Source of the DNA: Rhodocyclales bacterium
GTDB lineage: Bacteria; Pseudomonadota; Gammaproteobacteria; Burkholderiales; Rhodocyclaceae
NCBI GenBank assembly: GCA_016183655.1
Contig: JACPEH010000010.1
Span: 181,170 to 245,169, forward strand
Direction: 5' to 3'
Length of the DNA stretch: 64,000 nucleotides
The notes under the pieces were generated by a model. That model was not told the DNA's origin. It did not search any database and worked only from the letters and a program-made list of their open reading frames with translations. Of this stretch, positions 17,556 through 28,838 are shown piece after piece. Each line of letters starts with the position of its first letter. The first letter of the stretch is position 1. Made by a program: the position numbers and the translations under genes.

Positions 17556-19277
17556 CTACTGAGCGCCGCCGTCGCGATAGAAATCGCGCAGCGACGAATA
17601 ACGCTCGGCACGCACCGCGCGCACCTGGCCGATCGCGCGCTCGACCGGCACGCCGAGGTTGACCAGCGTCTCGGCGGCGACCATCAGGCTGCCTTCGAGC
17701 ACTTCCGGGATGACCTCGGTGGCGCCGGCCCGCTTCAGCCGGGCAACCGCGGTGTCGTCGGGAGCGCGGATGATCACCGGGATGTCCGGCCGCACCTGGC
17801 GCACCAGCCGCAGCACGCGTTCCGCGGCAGGCACGTCGAGGAAGGCGATCACCACCGCGCGCGCCCGCTCCAGCCCGGCGGCCTTGAGCACCTCCGGCCG
17901 GTCCGGGTTGCCGAAGACGACCTTGCCCGACGCCGGAACAGCGCGACGCGTCTGCTGCGCATCGACGTCGAGGGCGAGGAAGGGAATCTGCTCGCCGCCG
18001 AGGAACTCGCCGATCTGCCGGCCGGTGCGGCCGTAGCCGCAAAGGATCACGTGCTTCTCCAGCCCGAAGCCGCCGACGGCGATGTCGTGGATCACCTTCG
18101 CCTTGTGCGCCCAGTCGCCCTGCGCCATCTGCCCGGTCAGCGCAGCGACGCGCTCGATCAGGAAGGGGGCGAGGAACATCGAGATCAGCATCGCCGACAG
18201 CGTCACCTGGAAGACGTCGGCGCCGATCAGCTTGAGGCTGAACGCCTGGTCGATCAGCACCAGGCCGAACTCGCCGGCCTGCGCCAGCTGCGCCGCGGTA
18301 CGCAGCGCCACGTCGAGCCGGCTCTTCGCGGCCAGCGCGACCAGCAGCACGATCAGCCCCTTGCCGGCGACCAGCAGCAGCACGGCGAGCAGCAGCCGGT
18401 CGACACTGCCGATGACGAAGCCGAGGTCGAGCTGCATGCCGACGGTGACGAAGAACAGGCCGAGCAGGATGTCGCGGAACGGCCGGATGTCGGCCTCGAC
18501 CTGGTGCCGGTAGATCGTCTCCGAGATCAGCATGCCGCCGACGAAGGCGCCGAGCGCCAGCGACAGCCCGGCAGCGCCAGTGGCGTAGGCCAGCCCGACG
18601 ACCACCCACAGCGTGACCAGCATGAACAGCTCATCCGAGCGGTGCCGCGTGGCGACGTCGTACACCCGGCGCATCGCCTGCTGCCCGGCCCAGATCAGCA
18701 CGCCGAGCACGACCGCCGCCTGCAGCGTGGCCAGCCCGAGCGCGGCGGCGAGGTTGCCGGCCGGATCGGCGAGCGCCGGCAGCAGGATCAGGCAGGGAAC
18801 CACGGCCAGATCCTGGAAGAGCAGCACGCTCATCGTCTGCCGGCCGGAGCGCGAATGCAGGTCGAGGCGCTCGGACAGCATCTTGGCGACGATCGCGGTG
18901 GACGACATGCCGACGGCGAGGCCGACGGCCAACCCGCTGCGCCAGCCCTGCCCGTAGCCGAACCAGGTGACCAGCGCCGTGCAGGCGGCGGTGAGCAGCA
19001 TCTGCGTGCTGCCGAAACCGAGCACCAGCGAGCGCATCGCCTTCAGCCGCTGCAGGCTGAATTCGAGGCCGATCGAGAACATCAGGAAGACCACGCCGAA
19101 CTCGGCGAAGGTGCTGACCGAATGGTCCTCGGCGAGCACGCGCGCGCCGTGCGGGCCGAGGGCGATGCCGATCGCCAGATAGGCGAGGATCGACGGCAGG
19201 CGGAAGCGCCGCGTCAGGAAGACGGCGACGACCGCCAGCGAGAGCAGCAACAACAGGGAAAGCAGCGCGGAATGCAT
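17556..19277 (-). CDS. Kef-type monovalent cation:proton antiporter with KTN (TrkA-N) domain
   Basis: 573 residues. An N-terminal CPA2 exchanger of about 12 helices (1-380) contains FGVVFLMFSIGLEFSLQRL and a GMSSTAIV segment, followed by a Rossmann-type KTN domain (about 400-525) opening with HVILCGYGRTGRQIGEFL (GxGxxG), which binds NAD(H)/AMP. This is the KefB/KefC architecture of K+/H+ antiporters used in stress-induced potassium efflux and cytoplasmic acidification. No KefF/KefG-like ancillary flavoprotein gene is beside it. ATG 19277 lacks a clear SD. Confidence 0.88.
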   Translation of the reverse strand: MHSALLSLLLLLSLAVVAVFLTRRFRLPSILAYLAIGIALGPHGARVLAEDHSVSTFAEFGVVFLMFSIGLEFSLQRLKAMRSLVLGFGSTQMLLTAACTALVTWFGYGQGWRSGLAVGLAVGMSSTAIVAKMLSERLDLHSRSGRQTMSVLLFQDLAVVPCLILLPALADPAGNLAAALGLATLQAAVVLGVLIWAGQQAMRRVYDVATRHRSDELFMLVTLWVVVGLAYATGAAGLSLALGAFVGGMLISETIYRHQVEADIRPFRDILLGLFFVTVGMQLDLGFVIGSVDRLLLAVLLLVAGKGLIVLLVALAAKSRLDVALRTAAQLAQAGEFGLVLIDQAFSLKLIGADVFQVTLSAMLISMFLAPFLIERVAALTGQMAQGDWAHKAKVIHDIAVGGFGLEKHVILCGYGRTGRQIGEFLGGEQIPFLALDVDAQQTRRAVPASGKVVFGNPDRPEVLKAAGLERARAVVIAFLDVPAAERVLRLVRQVRPDIPVIIRAPDDTAVARLKRAGATEVIPEVLEGSLMVAAETLVNLGVPVERAIGQVRAVRAERYSSLRDFYRDGGAQ

Positions 19278-19320
19278 GGTGGCCGGCAGTTTACCGTCAG
19301 CCCGGCGGAATCCCTATCCC

Positions 19321-21201
19321 CTATTTCCAGTCGCCGCGCAGTTCCTCGACGATCGCCTGCAGCCGCGCCGGCGTTGCTTCCGCGGCCGGCACCGGCGGCG
19401 CGCCGGCGACGGCGATCCGCGACAGCAGGCCGCGGCGGAACGGCCGGCTCATCGCCGGTCCGTCCTTCCGGGAGAAGAAGCTGCCCCACAGCCCCTGCAG
19501 CGCGAGCGGGATCACCGGCACCGGGTGGCCTTCGAGGATGCGCGTGACGCCGGGGCGGAACGGGTAAAGCTCGCCGTTGTCGGTGATCCGCCCTTCGGGG
19601 AAGATGCCGACCAGTTCGCCCGCGTCGAGCGCTTTCGCCACTTCGGCGAAGGCGCGCTCCATCATTTCCGGGTCTTCCTTCGCCGGCGCGATCGGGATCG
19701 CGCGGCTGTGGCGGAAGATGAACGAAATGATCGGCGTCTTGAAGATGCGGTGGTCCATGACGAAGCGGATCGGCCGCGGCGACACCGCCATCAGGATCAC
19801 CGGATCGACGAAGCTGACGTGGTTGCAGACGACCAGCGCCGCCCCCTCGTGCGGCAGGTGCTCGATGCCGCGCTTCTGCACCCGGTAGAAGGTATGGATC
19901 AGCAGCCAGGCGAGGAAGCGCAGCAGGAACTCCGGCACCAGGCCATAGATGTAGAGCGCGACCGCCGCGTTGCAGACGGCGGCGACGGCGAACAGCGCCG
20001 GGATCGACAGCCCGGCACCGAGCAAGGCGGCGGCGCCGAGCGCGCCGACGACCATGAACAGCGCGTTGAGGATGTTGTTGGCGGCGATGATGCGGGCGCG
20101 CTGCTCCGGTGCGCTGCGCAGCTGCACCAGCGCGTACAGCGGCACGATGAAGAAGCCGCCGAAGACGCCGAGCAGCACCAGGTCGGCGAGGATGCGCCAG
20201 ACCCGCGCCTGCGCCAGCAGTTCACCGAGGCCGGCGGTCGTCGCCCCCGGTGCCATCGACATCGCGGCGAAGGCGAGGTCGAGGCCGAACGCGGTCAGAC
20301 CGATCGAGCCGAAGGGCACCAGGCCGAGTTCGACGTGACGCGCGGAAAGGCGCTCGCAGAGCAGCGAACCGACGCCGATGCCGACGGTGAAGGTGGCCAG
20401 CAGCAGCGTCACCGCCGACTCGCCGCCGCCGAGCACGTTCTTGGCGAAGGCCGGGAACTGCGCGAGGAACAGCGCGCCGTAGAGCCAGAACCAGGAGATG
20501 CCGAGGATCGACAGGAACACCGTGCGGTTCTCGCGGGCGAAGCCGATGTTGCGCCAGGTCTCGGTCAGCGGATTGGGATTGACCTTGAGCGACGGCACCG
20601 GCGCCGGCGCCGTCGGGATGCCGCGGCTGGTGAGGTAGCCGAGTGCGGCGACCAGGAAGCCGGCGCCGGCCACCCACAGCGGATCGAGCCCGGCACCGGC
20701 GAGCAGCCCGCCGGCCAGCGTGCCGATCAGGATGGCGACGAAGGTGCCGGCCTCGACCAGCGCGTTGCCGCCGACCAGCTCCTCCTCCTTCAGGTGCTGC
20801 GGCAGGATCGCGTACTTGACCGGGCCGAACAGCGTCGAGTGCAGGCCGAGCAGGAACAGCGCACCGAGCAGCAGTTCCAGGCTGTGCAGCGCGAAACCGG
20901 CGCCGGCGACCGCCATGATGCCCATCTCCAGCACCTTCACCAGCCGCGCCAGCCGCGCCTTGTCGTACTTGTCGGCGAGCTGGCCGGCGGTTGCCGAGAA
21001 CAGGAAGAAGGGCAGGATGAAGATGCCGGCGGCGAGGTTGGCGAGGATCTCCGGCCGGATCGTCGTCCATTGCGCCGACTGGAAGGTGAGCAGGACGACC
21101 AGCGCGTTCTTGAACAGGTTGTCGTTGAAGGCGCCGAGGAACTGGGTAAAGAAGAAGGGCCGGAAGCGCTGCGTCTGCAGCAGGCCGAACTGGTTGCTCA
21201 T
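19321..21201 (-). CDS. LplT-like MFS transporter fused to PlsC-type acyltransferase
   Basis: 626 residues. Residues about 1-400 form a 12-helix MFS transporter like lysophospholipid transporter LplT; residues about 430-626 are a 1-acylglycerol-3-phosphate acyltransferase domain with CNHVSFVDPVIL (NHxxxxD) and FPEGRIT motifs. The combination implies import and re-acylation of lysophospholipids at the inner membrane, as E. coli LplT and Aas do as two proteins. The acyl-ACP synthetase domain of Aas and of the longest family fusions is missing here. ATG 21201 has GGAG 9 nt upstream. Confidence 0.88.
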   Translation of the reverse strand: MSNQFGLLQTQRFRPFFFTQFLGAFNDNLFKNALVVLLTFQSAQWTTIRPEILANLAAGIFILPFFLFSATAGQLADKYDKARLARLVKVLEMGIMAVAGAGFALHSLELLLGALFLLGLHSTLFGPVKYAILPQHLKEEELVGGNALVEAGTFVAILIGTLAGGLLAGAGLDPLWVAGAGFLVAALGYLTSRGIPTAPAPVPSLKVNPNPLTETWRNIGFARENRTVFLSILGISWFWLYGALFLAQFPAFAKNVLGGGESAVTLLLATFTVGIGVGSLLCERLSARHVELGLVPFGSIGLTAFGLDLAFAAMSMAPGATTAGLGELLAQARVWRILADLVLLGVFGGFFIVPLYALVQLRSAPEQRARIIAANNILNALFMVVGALGAAALLGAGLSIPALFAVAAVCNAAVALYIYGLVPEFLLRFLAWLLIHTFYRVQKRGIEHLPHEGAALVVCNHVSFVDPVILMAVSPRPIRFVMDHRIFKTPIISFIFRHSRAIPIAPAKEDPEMMERAFAEVAKALDAGELVGIFPEGRITDNGELYPFRPGVTRILEGHPVPVIPLALQGLWGSFFSRKDGPAMSRPFRRGLLSRIAVAGAPPVPAAEATPARLQAIVEELRGDWK

Positions 21202-21309
21202 CGCTGTGGTCTCCGCGTGTCGTTGTTCTTTGTCGTTGGGTACTCGTCGCAGCGCAGGCTAGCGCCCGCTCGACAGGCGCGCCAGCCGCGGACGGAAGGT
21301 ATCGGCTGC

Positions 21310-23385
<2,076 letters not shown>

Positions 23386-23401
23386 GCCGCGAGTCAAACG
23401 A

Positions 23402-23785
23402 TCAGCCGCCGAGCACCATCACCGCGTCGGCCTCGACCAGCGCGCCGCGCGGCAGCGAGGCGACGCCGACCGCGGCGCGCGCCGGATACGGCTGCTGGAA
23501 GTACTGGGCCATAGTTTCGTTGACCTTGGCGAAGTTGCCGAGGTCGGTGAGGAAGACGTTCAGCTTGACGACGTCGGCGAGCGAGCCGCCGGCGGCTTCG
23601 GCGACCGCCTTCAGGTTGTCGAAGACGCGCACGATCTGTGCGTCGATGCCGTCGACCAGTTGGCCGCTGGCCGGATCGAGGCCGATCTGGCCCGACAGGT
23701 ACACGGTGTCGCCGGCCTTGACCGCCTGCGAGTAGGTGCCGATGGCCGCCGGCGCGCCGGCGGTGGAAATGATCGTTTTTGCCAT
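23402..23785 (-). CDS. ridA: RidA family enamine/imine deaminase
   Basis: 127-residue trimeric RidA/YjgF protein that hydrolyses reactive 2-aminoacrylate and related imines. Signature regions: [23 protein letters not shown], and the C-terminal block [21 protein letters not shown] in which the Arg105-equivalent and catalytic Glu are present. ATG 23785 with AGGGACA upstream; the frame stays open far upstream but that part is antisense to the divergent TPR gene. Confidence 0.95.
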   Translation of the reverse strand: MAKTIISTAGAPAAIGTYSQAVKAGDTVYLSGQIGLDPASGQLVDGIDAQIVRVFDNLKAVAEAAGGSLADVVKLNVFLTDLGNFAKVNETMAQYFQQPYPARAAVGVASLPRGALVEADAVMVLGG

Positions 23786-23830
23786 AATGCTGTCCCTTGT
23801 CTGGTGACCACTGAAAGACGGAGATGTTAA

Positions 23831-24175
23831 ATGAGTGCCGCAATCATCGCCAATCTGGAAAAGCTGCTCGGCGGCCCGCGCGACAACGCGCTGCTGCGCT
23901 ATTCGCTCGGCAATGAGCTGCTCAAGGCGGGCGACGCGGCGGCCGCCGTGCAGCGTTTCCGCGAAGCCGTCGACCGCGACCCGCATTTTTCCGCCGCGTG
24001 GAAACTGCTCGGCAAGGCGCTGAGCGACGCCGGCGATGCCGCCGGGGCGCTCGCCGCCTACGAAGCCGGGATCGCGGTCGCCGACGCCAGGGGCGACGTG
24101 CAGGCGGCGAAGGAGATGACGGTGTTCGCCCGGCGGATCAGGAAAGCGCTGGCGCCCCCCGACAGCGACGGCTGA
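23831..24175 (+). CDS. Small TPR-repeat protein
   Basis: 114 residues, soluble, no signal peptide. Two tetratricopeptide units are visible (about 20-53 and 54-87: [32 protein letters not shown] then [31 protein letters not shown]), an interaction scaffold. SD GGAGA precedes the ATG at 23831. Divergent from ridA across 45 bp. Partner unknown; short single-gene unit convergent with the SPOR protein gene. Confidence 0.85.
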   Translation: MSAAIIANLEKLLGGPRDNALLRYSLGNELLKAGDAAAAVQRFREAVDRDPHFSAAWKLLGKALSDAGDAAGALAAYEAGIAVADARGDVQAAKEMTVFARRIRKALAPPDSDG

Positions 24176-24213
24176 CCGGGACTTGCCGCAGCCGCCCGGC
24201 GCCGCAGCGGAAT

Positions 24214-24984
24214 TTAGCGCCTGGCGCCCCTGGGCGGCAGCAGGATGCCGTCGACGCCGAGCGTCTTCAGTTTCTGCCGCGCCGCTTCGGCTTCCTCGCG
24301 TGTTTTGAACGGCCCGACCTGGACACGGGCTTCCAGCGTCGAGGGGATGCCGTTGAGCGTCAGCTTGGCGCGCAGTTCTTCGGCGTGCTGGGCGTCGGAA
24401 AAGACCCCGGCCTGCACGGCATAGCCGGAGAACAGGCGCGGCGGAGCGGGAGGTACAGGAGGCCCTGCCGTCGCTGCCGGCGCTGCGGCGGGCTGGGGCG
24501 GCGGCGTGAATTGCGGTGAGGGCGAGGCGGGCGACGAGGCCGCGGCGCTGCCTTCGGCCGGCGTCGCCGGCTCCGGCGGGCGCACGGCGCGCGCCGCAGC
24601 CGGCCCGGTGGAACGCGGCTCTGCCCGGGATTCCGCACGCGGCAGCGCCGGCTGGGCGGCGACCTCGGGACGGACCGGCAGATCGGCGGCAGGCGCCGGC
24701 ACCGGCGCTGCGGCCGAGGTCTCCGCGACCGGGGGACTGGCTGGCGGCAGCGGCTCCGGCTCGGCCGGCTTCACCGGCTGCGACACTTCCTTTTTCGCCA
24801 CCGGCACCGGCGCCGTGAAGGTCGGCCCGGAACTCACCGTGTCCTCCGCCGGCTGGCCGAGGTAGTCGATGAAGGCGAGCGCACCGAGCAGCGCGGCGAT
24901 CAGGACAGCGGCAAAGGCGACCCGGCGCATCAGCTTGCGCTTGATGTCATCCTCGTTGCCGATGGCTTGCGGGTTTTCGCTCAT
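24214..24984 (-). CDS. SPOR-domain membrane protein (FtsN/DedD-like)
   Basis: 256 residues: a short cytoplasmic N-terminus, one membrane helix (about 22-42, [21 protein letters not shown]), a long Pro/Ala-rich periplasmic linker (about 50-175), and a C-terminal SPOR domain (about 180-256: [21 protein letters not shown]...[23 protein letters not shown]) that binds denuded septal glycan. The single-pass layout matches FtsN/DedD-type division proteins. It ends 6 bp before the DUF2802 gene's 3' end region, that gene lying upstream in the same orientation. Confidence 0.88.
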   Translation of the reverse strand: MSENPQAIGNEDDIKRKLMRRVAFAAVLIAALLGALAFIDYLGQPAEDTVSSGPTFTAPVPVAKKEVSQPVKPAEPEPLPPASPPVAETSAAAPVPAPAADLPVRPEVAAQPALPRAESRAEPRSTGPAAARAVRPPEPATPAEGSAAASSPASPSPQFTPPPQPAAAPAATAGPPVPPAPPRLFSGYAVQAGVFSDAQHAEELRAKLTLNGIPSTLEARVQVGPFKTREEAEAARQKLKTLGVDGILLPPRGARR

Positions 24985-24990
24985 CGCGGC

Positions 24991-25533
24991 CTAGCGCTCC
25001 TTCATCATCGATTCGGCGGCATCGTCGCCTTCCTGGTTGCGGATCAGGGCGACGACCAGTTCGGCTTCGGCGCGCGCCACCCCGCAACGCTCGGCGATCG
25101 ACGCCGCGTCGTGGCCGGCCAGCGCCATCTGCATGGCGTCGCCGTAGATCGGCGCAACGTGCTGCGCCGCTTGCACGCGCTCATGGACGCGCGCGATCTC
25201 CAGCCGGACGTCCTCGCGCAACGCCGCCAGTTCGCCGCGCAATGCGGAGACTTCGTTGCGCAGGCTGCTCAGCTCGCCATCGATGGCCGCCAGGCGGGCA
25301 TCTTCGCCCGGCGTGTCGGGCGGCTCGTTCCAGGGGAAATCCGGTTCGACGTATTCGGCAGCCGGCGGCTCGGTCGCCGGAGCCGCGTCGGCGGGCACCG
25401 GCGGAATCGCCGCCGCAACCGTCCGCCGCAGTCGCCGCAAGCGATGGAAAACGACGGCGACATAAACCACGAGCAGCGCGATAACGCCCAGCAGCGCCTC
25501 GCGCCAGCCCAGGGCCAGATCGTCGAAATTCAT
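24991..25533 (-). CDS. DUF2802 family membrane-anchored protein
   Basis: 180 residues. One N-terminal membrane helix (about 12-30, REALLGVIALLVVYVAVVF), a Pro-rich stretch (about 40-75), a coiled coil (about 82-125: LAAIDGELSSLRNEVSALRGELAALREDVRLEI) and a C-terminal helix-turn-helix-like block (AGHDAASIAERCGVARAEAELVVALI) typical of DUF2802. The family is uncharacterised; in gammaproteobacteria DUF2802 genes sit beside flagellar genes, but here the partner is a SPOR protein. Start at 25533 (MNFDDLALGW) is supported by the helix position. Confidence 0.82.
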   Translation of the reverse strand: MNFDDLALGWREALLGVIALLVVYVAVVFHRLRRLRRTVAAAIPPVPADAAPATEPPAAEYVEPDFPWNEPPDTPGEDARLAAIDGELSSLRNEVSALRGELAALREDVRLEIARVHERVQAAQHVAPIYGDAMQMALAGHDAASIAERCGVARAEAELVVALIRNQEGDDAAESMMKER

Positions 25534-25687
25534 TGCCAACCGGTGGTATTCATGTCGCGGGCTATTATGCCAGAGGCGGCGCGCCGGCATGCACCGTCTT
25601 GCGCATCGCCGGCGGGCTCGGCGAATGCACGCCACGGCGGATGCCGGTTGGTTCTAGAATGCTTTCTTTCATGACGCGCGAAAGCCC

Positions 25688-27574
25688 ATGCCCGACCTGC
25701 GACACAAACGACAGCGGCTCTGGATGGCCGGCCTGTGCCTGCTCATCGCGCTCCTGGCCGAGGCGCTGTTCCGTGCCGGCTGGGTGCAGGTCCTGGAGAC
25801 GGCCTACAGCGACCTGTCGTTCCGCCTGTCGGGAAAACGGGCGACGGTCGAGCACGTCGCCCTCGTCGAACTGGACGACGAATCGCTGGCGCTCCACCCG
25901 GACGACCCGCTGGTGTTCTGGACGCCCCATTTCGCACGCGCGCTGCAGGTGCTGCGCGCGGTCGACGCCCGCCTGGTGGGAATGGATTTCCTGTTCAGCG
26001 TCAGCCCCGAGCAATGGTTTGCCAAGGTCGCCGGCAAGGGCAGCCAGGCCACGCGAAGCTTCGACCGCAGCTTCCGCCAGGAGCTGGCCACCGGCCGCGT
26101 CGTGCTCGGCGGCATGCAGACCGGCGCCGAGCCGATCCTGCCGACCGCGGACTATCTGGCGGTCCTCCCCGGCTTCGACATCCCGCGCCATGTCGGCGCC
26201 ACCGACCTGGTGACGGACGGCGACGGAACGCTCCGCCACATGACGGCACAACCGCCGGGCGCTGCCGCGGCGACCGGCGACAGCCTGCGCCTGCTGCCGT
26301 TTTCGCTGCTGCTGGCGCTGCACGGCAGCCAGCAGGCGGTCGATGCCGCAGCCTGGCGCTTCGGCGAGCGGACGCTGACCCGGAGCAGCGGGCGCTGGCC
26401 CCTGGCGTGGTCCGGGCCGCCGGACACGGTGCCGCGGATTGCCATGCGCCGGCTGCTCGCCGCCGATGCGGAGAACGATCCCGAGGTGCGTGCGCTGCGC
26501 GGAAAGATCGTCATCATCGGCGTCGCCTACGGCGGATCGAACGACGTGCACATGACCCCCTACGGCCACGGCCTGTTCCAGACCCGCTGGATGCGCGGAC
26601 CGGAGATCCAGGCGCAGTCGGTCGAGGCGCTGCTCGCCGGCCGTTTTCTCGACGAAGCCCCGGCAGCGGGGCGCTGGGGCCTGCTGGCGCTGACGCTGCT
26701 GCTCGGCACGCTCGCCTGGATGCGCCTCTCCGTCGGCAGCGGTGCCCTTGTCCTCGGCGGCTTGCTGTTGTCGCTGGCGGTGGCGGGCCATCTGCTGCAC
26801 CTGCGCCTGCTGCTGATTCCGGTGGCCCATCTGCAACTGGCGTCGATCGCACTGTTCCTGGCGGCCTATGCGCTGCGCTTCACGACCGGCGAGCGCGAAC
26901 GCGAACGGGTCCGGCGGATGTTCTCCCGCTACGTCTCCGGCGACGTCGTCAAAAAACTGCTCGACAGCGACGACATTCCGGTGCTCGGCGGCGAAGCGCT
27001 GGAGATCACGGTGCTGTTCTCCGACATCCGCAACTTCACGACGACCTCCGAACGGCTGCGTCCGGAGGAGGTCGTCGAGATGCTGAACCGCTGGCTGGAG
27101 CGGGCCTGCGCCGTGGTGCAAGCGGAAGGCGGCTCCGTTGACAAGTTCATCGGCGATGCGATCATGGCCGAGTTCGGGGCACCGCTGCATTACCCCGACC
27201 ACGCGCGGCGCGCCCTGCGCGCCGCACTGGGCTTGCAGGCGATGGCCGAGGAAATGCGCAACTGGATGGCGGAGCGCTTCGCCGACCGGGATCTTCCTCC
27301 GTTCTCGATCGGCGTCGGCGTACACACCGGCACCGCGGTCGTCGGCAATGTCGGCGCACCGGAACGCATGGAATACACGGCGATCGGGGATACGGTCAAT
27401 CTGGCGTCGCGCCTGGAGGGCAGCAGCAAGACCATGCACTGCACGGTCGTCGCCAGCCGCAGCTGCGTCGACCGCGCCGGCGGCGGCATCCGTGTCGGCG
27501 CGGGACAGACGCTGACGGTCAAAGGGCGGAACGAGCCGGCGGAAGCGCTGGCGATTCTTGGCATCGAGGACTGA
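25688..27574 (+). CDS. CHASE2 sensor adenylate/guanylate cyclase (class III)
   Basis: 628 residues. An N-terminal helix (about 10-30) precedes an extracytoplasmic CHASE2 domain (about 30-330: LVELDDESLALHPDD..., IVIIGVAYGGSNDVHMTP), then three helices (about 335-405) and a cytoplasmic class III cyclase domain (about 430-625). Metal-binding aspartates are in LFSDIRNFT and KFIGDAIMAEFG; EYTAIGDTVNLASRLEG is the substrate-site region. It should make cAMP (or cGMP) in response to an unknown external cue. The FecR-like gene starts 4 bp later, a common partner of such cyclases. Confidence 0.93.
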   Translation: MPDLRHKRQRLWMAGLCLLIALLAEALFRAGWVQVLETAYSDLSFRLSGKRATVEHVALVELDDESLALHPDDPLVFWTPHFARALQVLRAVDARLVGMDFLFSVSPEQWFAKVAGKGSQATRSFDRSFRQELATGRVVLGGMQTGAEPILPTADYLAVLPGFDIPRHVGATDLVTDGDGTLRHMTAQPPGAAAATGDSLRLLPFSLLLALHGSQQAVDAAAWRFGERTLTRSSGRWPLAWSGPPDTVPRIAMRRLLAADAENDPEVRALRGKIVIIGVAYGGSNDVHMTPYGHGLFQTRWMRGPEIQAQSVEALLAGRFLDEAPAAGRWGLLALTLLLGTLAWMRLSVGSGALVLGGLLLSLAVAGHLLHLRLLLIPVAHLQLASIALFLAAYALRFTTGERERERVRRMFSRYVSGDVVKKLLDSDDIPVLGGEALEITVLFSDIRNFTTTSERLRPEEVVEMLNRWLERACAVVQAEGGSVDKFIGDAIMAEFGAPLHYPDHARRALRAALGLQAMAEEMRNWMAERFADRDLPPFSIGVGVHTGTAVVGNVGAPERMEYTAIGDTVNLASRLEGSSKTMHCTVVASRSCVDRAGGGIRVGAGQTLTVKGRNEPAEALAILGIED

Positions 27575-27578
27575 CGAC

Positions 27579-28238
27579 ATGCGCAAAACACTTCTGTTGC
27601 TGGGCGGCCTGCTGACCGGAATGGGCAGCTCGGCCATCGCCGACACCGTCCTGGTGACCTCGGTACAGGGCAGCGTCGGCATCGACGCAATCGGGGCCGG
27701 GAAGACGGCGCTGGAACCCTTCGTCCGCCTGCAGGAAGGCGATCGCCTGTCGCTGCCGGCCGGCGCGCAGGTCAATCTGGTGTATGTCGGCAAGGCGCGG
27801 CTGGAAGCCTGGCAGGGAGCGGGGACGGTCGTCATCGGCGAAAGCGAGAGCAAGGCGGCGACCGGCAAGCCGCAGGTGCAGGTGCGCAGCATTCCGCCGG
27901 AAGCCGCCCGGCAGATGAACCGGACGCCCGGCACCGCGCCCGACGGCCGGGTCGGCATGATGCGCATGCGCAGCATCCCGTCGCACGATGCCGTAGCCCG
28001 TCTGGAGGAGGAGTACAGGAAGATGCGCGCGCAGTCGGCCGGCGACGACATCCTGCCGGACGTGCTCCTGCTCGCGGGCCTGTTCGACCTGCGCCAGTAC
28101 GACCGCGTCGAAGCGGAATTGAAGCGCATTGCCCGGGAATACCCGACCAATGCCTCCGCTCAGGCGCTCCAGGACCTGTATGCGAAGGCGCTCGCCGGCG
28201 TCCGGACGCCGCCGGAGAGCGCTCCACCCGGCAAGTGA
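27579..28238 (+). CDS. Periplasmic FecR-like protein partnered with CHASE2 cyclase
   Basis: 219 residues: signal peptide (about 1-21, ends SSAIA), then a FecR-like beta domain (about 22-90: VTSVQGSVGID...PFVRLQEGDRLSLPAGAQVNLVYVGKARLEAWQG), a linker and a C-terminal helical hairpin resembling a single TPR unit (LLLAGLFDLRQYDRVEAELKRIAREYP). It begins 4 bp after the cyclase stop, so co-expressed. A sensor-partner role for the CHASE2 protein is inferred from context only; alternatives include a cell-wall binding accessory. Confidence 0.75.
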   Translation: MRKTLLLLGGLLTGMGSSAIADTVLVTSVQGSVGIDAIGAGKTALEPFVRLQEGDRLSLPAGAQVNLVYVGKARLEAWQGAGTVVIGESESKAATGKPQVQVRSIPPEAARQMNRTPGTAPDGRVGMMRMRSIPSHDAVARLEEEYRKMRAQSAGDDILPDVLLLAGLFDLRQYDRVEAELKRIAREYPTNASAQALQDLYAKALAGVRTPPESAPPGK

Positions 28239-28263
28239 ATCCGCTGGCGAAATTTCCGGCGGT

Positions 28264-28773
28264 TCAGTCGCCGCGGACGACGCGGGTTTTGTAGTGCTGC
28301 TTGCCGGCGACGTAGACGGTCTTCTCCACCTCGGTATGCACCACGCCCTGTGCATCGACGAAGCAGGTCGAGTAGGTGCGATCGCATGCGCCGTGGCGGG
28401 CGACCTCGGCACGCACGGCGGCGATCTCGGCATCGGTAAGGGTGAATTCCGCCGTCAATGCCTCGCGCCCCGGCTTGCGGTAGCGGATCGCCGCAGCCTT
28501 GTCCCAGACAATGTAGTCCGGGCCGAGATGCACGGCAAGCATCAGCGCATAGATCGGATCGGTCGCCGAATAGAGGCTGCCGCCGAACAGCGTGCCGGCG
28601 CCGTTGCGGGTATTGCGGCGCAGCGGCAGACGCACGACGACACACCGCAAGTCCGGTGAAATGCTGACGACGCGGGCACCGGTCGCCCGATAGGCGGGAA
28701 ACCAGTTCAGGCCGTGGCGGAGCACGGCGGCTTGCCAGCGGGAAGGAATACGTCGCCAGAAGGAAGGAATCAT
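28264..28773 (-). CDS. DUF4442 hot-dog fold protein (thioesterase-like)
   Basis: 169 residues with the DUF4442 pattern: a preceding amphipathic N-terminus, RRNTRNGAGTLFGGSLYSATDPIYALML (about 52-79; GTLFGGSLY is the hot-dog loop with the catalytic-like Asp) and a beta-rich C-terminus. Related proteins are linked to thioester hydrolysis, which would fit its position 65 bp downstream of the fatty-acid region, but no active residue is confirmed. Alone on its strand, convergent with the FecR-like gene. Confidence 0.7.
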   Translation of the reverse strand: MIPSFWRRIPSRWQAAVLRHGLNWFPAYRATGARVVSISPDLRCVVVRLPLRRNTRNGAGTLFGGSLYSATDPIYALMLAVHLGPDYIVWDKAAAIRYRKPGREALTAEFTLTDAEIAAVRAEVARHGACDRTYSTCFVDAQGVVHTEVEKTVYVAGKQHYKTRVVRGD

Positions 28774-28838
28774 CGGGGGTTGCGGGCCACGGCGGCGAGG
28801 AGACGGTCACCACCGCGGCCCGCGGAGAAGCCACAAAC

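Noticed and set aside
23786..23986. Upstream extension of ridA
   Set aside because: RidA proteins begin close to MAKTIIST and the extension is antisense to the divergent TPR gene.
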